Of a stretch of 64,000 nt of DNA, positions 62,949-64,000 are shown piece after piece. The stretch comes from Corticium candelabrum (lineage: Eukaryota; Porifera; Homoscleromorpha; Homosclerophorida; Plakinidae): assembly GCF_963422355.1 (NCBI RefSeq), contig NC_085103.1:541682-605681 (forward strand), in the 5' to 3' direction. Every line of letters starts with the position of its first letter. Position 1 is the first letter of the stretch. The notes under the pieces were generated by a model. That model had not been told where the DNA came from. It searched no databases and saw nothing but the letters and a program-made list of their open reading frames with translations. Both the position numbers and the translations under genes were made by a program.

Positions 62949-64000
62949 TTAAATCCCGCTACGATCGAAAATCGCTCCAACAGCAATTAACGCATCGAAG
63001 AGAGTTGTCCTTGTAGCTTCCTTTGTTCTGGTCCATCTTATGAGCGTTTGGTAGCCTTGTTCTCTCTGCCCTTTATGATCTGCCTCGATGTTTTCAATTT
63101 CAGCCTCGGTCAGACTCAAACGTCGAGCAAGACATTTCCAGTCATTACCCAAGGTTTCAGACAACTTCTCAAATATTTTTGCGCTGTTTGTTTCAGTCAT
63201 GTCTTCATTGGAACCTATAGTAACAACAGATGGAAGTCAATGATGAACTGCTGGTCGTGCAAGCATCTACAAAGATTTAGAAAATACGTTGTAGAATTGT
63301 CACGCTGCACCAGCACGCATGCACGCACGCACGCACGCACGCGCATGGCAGCCAAGTTAAAGAAGATAGCATGCAGCAATTAAGAAGCATGTCGTACCTA
63401 AAGAAGCAAGCGTTTGAAATCGGAACATTTGACTGGATTTTCTACTCGAAGGGGAAGACCTTTCATGAACATTGTCCTGCAACAAACCATGTCTCGAGGA
63501 ACGAATTTCGACCAAGCGACCAATGCATAGAATTTACTTGACATGATGCCAACGAGCCCAGTCCACTCGAGAGGTCGCTCTGTACTGCACAATTCACCAA
63601 GTAATTGCATCAAATCTACAATGTTTGTGCTAACGATTGGTCACTTACGTGAGTTCAAGCTGTGAGCAGGAGAAGTCGATAATGTATCAGTGTCTGAAGG
63701 CTAAAGTCAAATATTTTATTGTCACGACACAAACTATTAAATACACACTGTCTAGCTCTACTAATGTGATTAATCTCGTAAACATTATCTTTCTAATGAT
63801 ATGTTGTTGAGAACGTCGACTCTCACCTGCTTTAGACGCTCAATGATTGCTTTCAGCTTTACTACTTTGTCTGCGACTGTAACGTTAACGAACAGTGTAA
63901 GGTCTTCTTCCATTTCAGCTAACGGTTTTACTAAAGTTGCAGAAAAAGAAACTTTCTCTAGTGTTCCACAGTATTGCTCAGGCCACAAATCACTGAGAGA
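62949..64000 (-). CDS. death-domain protein, 3' exons (continues past the window)
   Basis: Minus-strand exons visible: 64000-63827 (open at the window edge; ends at CAG/GTGAGA), 63700-63649, one starting at 63615 with unresolved end (near 63470-63410), and 63214-62949 with the stop TAA. The last exon encodes a C-terminal death domain: LSETLGNDWKCLARRLSL, then EAEIENIEADHKGQREQGYQ and LIRWTRTKEATRTTLFDAL, matching the six-helix fold. Death domains pair with other death domains to build signalling complexes for apoptosis or innate immunity. The upstream exons (LWPEQYCGTLEKVSFSATLV; VKLKAIIERLKQ) show no domain I recognise. The exon at 63615 has two usable readings: a Cys/Trp-containing frame, and a Ser-rich linker (ERSSPSSRKSSQMF) that also joins in phase to the death-domain exon. 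The rest lies beyond 64000. Confidence 0.75.
63317..63344. repeat. short (ACGC)n run
   Basis: Six or so ACGC/ATGC units in the intron before the death-domain exon on the minus strand. Confidence 0.8.

Overview
This is animal nuclear DNA, intron-rich and heavily loaded with mobile elements. It carries a myotubularin with a FYVE finger, a three-KH poly(rC)-binding protein, a goose-type lysozyme and a death-domain protein. Several introns are very short (45-75 nt) beside others of several kb, and the transposon mix is wide (Tc1, pogo, DIRS, gypsy, two LINE types, tRNA-like SINE, TA- and TTAA-flanked MITEs). That combination suits an early-branching invertebrate such as a demosponge, but nothing here proves the phylum.

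Layout. 1.7-16.1 kb (+): a myotubularin-related phosphatase gene read through 15 exons, with a Tc1-like element and other repeats in its introns. 16.4-20.9 kb: a 5'-truncated DIRS-type retroelement (-), an unexplained CpG-rich stretch and a tRNA-derived SINE next to a CA array. 21.7-24.4 kb (-): seven exons of a ZNF830-like splicing/DNA-damage factor whose zinc-finger exon was not found. 25.4-31 kb: a direct repeat pair, a perfect 38-bp hairpin, and a pogo-like transposase split in two by a 1.25-kb fold-back element. 31-40 kb: an RLE-type LINE bracketed by inverted copies of an unknown family, then two APE-type LINE fragments (-). 40.6-48.2 kb (+): the complete PCBP-like gene with a TATA box and pyrimidine-rich probable start. 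48.2-57 kb: no recognised gene; TA-flanked MITEs, a degraded minus-strand coding block with coiled coil, and a third copy of the unknown CA-tailed family. 57.4-58.2 kb (+): a compact two-exon goose-type lysozyme with signal peptide and TATA box. 58.5-61.5 kb (-): an internally deleted gypsy element with 92-95-bp LTRs. 62.9-64 kb (-): 3' exons of a death-domain protein that continues beyond the window.

The host genes are unrelated housekeeping or immune-type genes on both strands and do not form a cluster. MTMR-FYVE should act on endosomal phosphoinositides, PCBP on C-rich RNA, ZNF830 in splicing and the damage response, lysozyme on secreted bacterial-wall hydrolysis, and the death-domain protein in signalling. 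No complete undescribed system is proved. The most unusual structures are the inverted-repeat-bracketed LINE, the fold-back nested in pogo, and the repeated meeting of CA/GT arrays with mobile-element boundaries.
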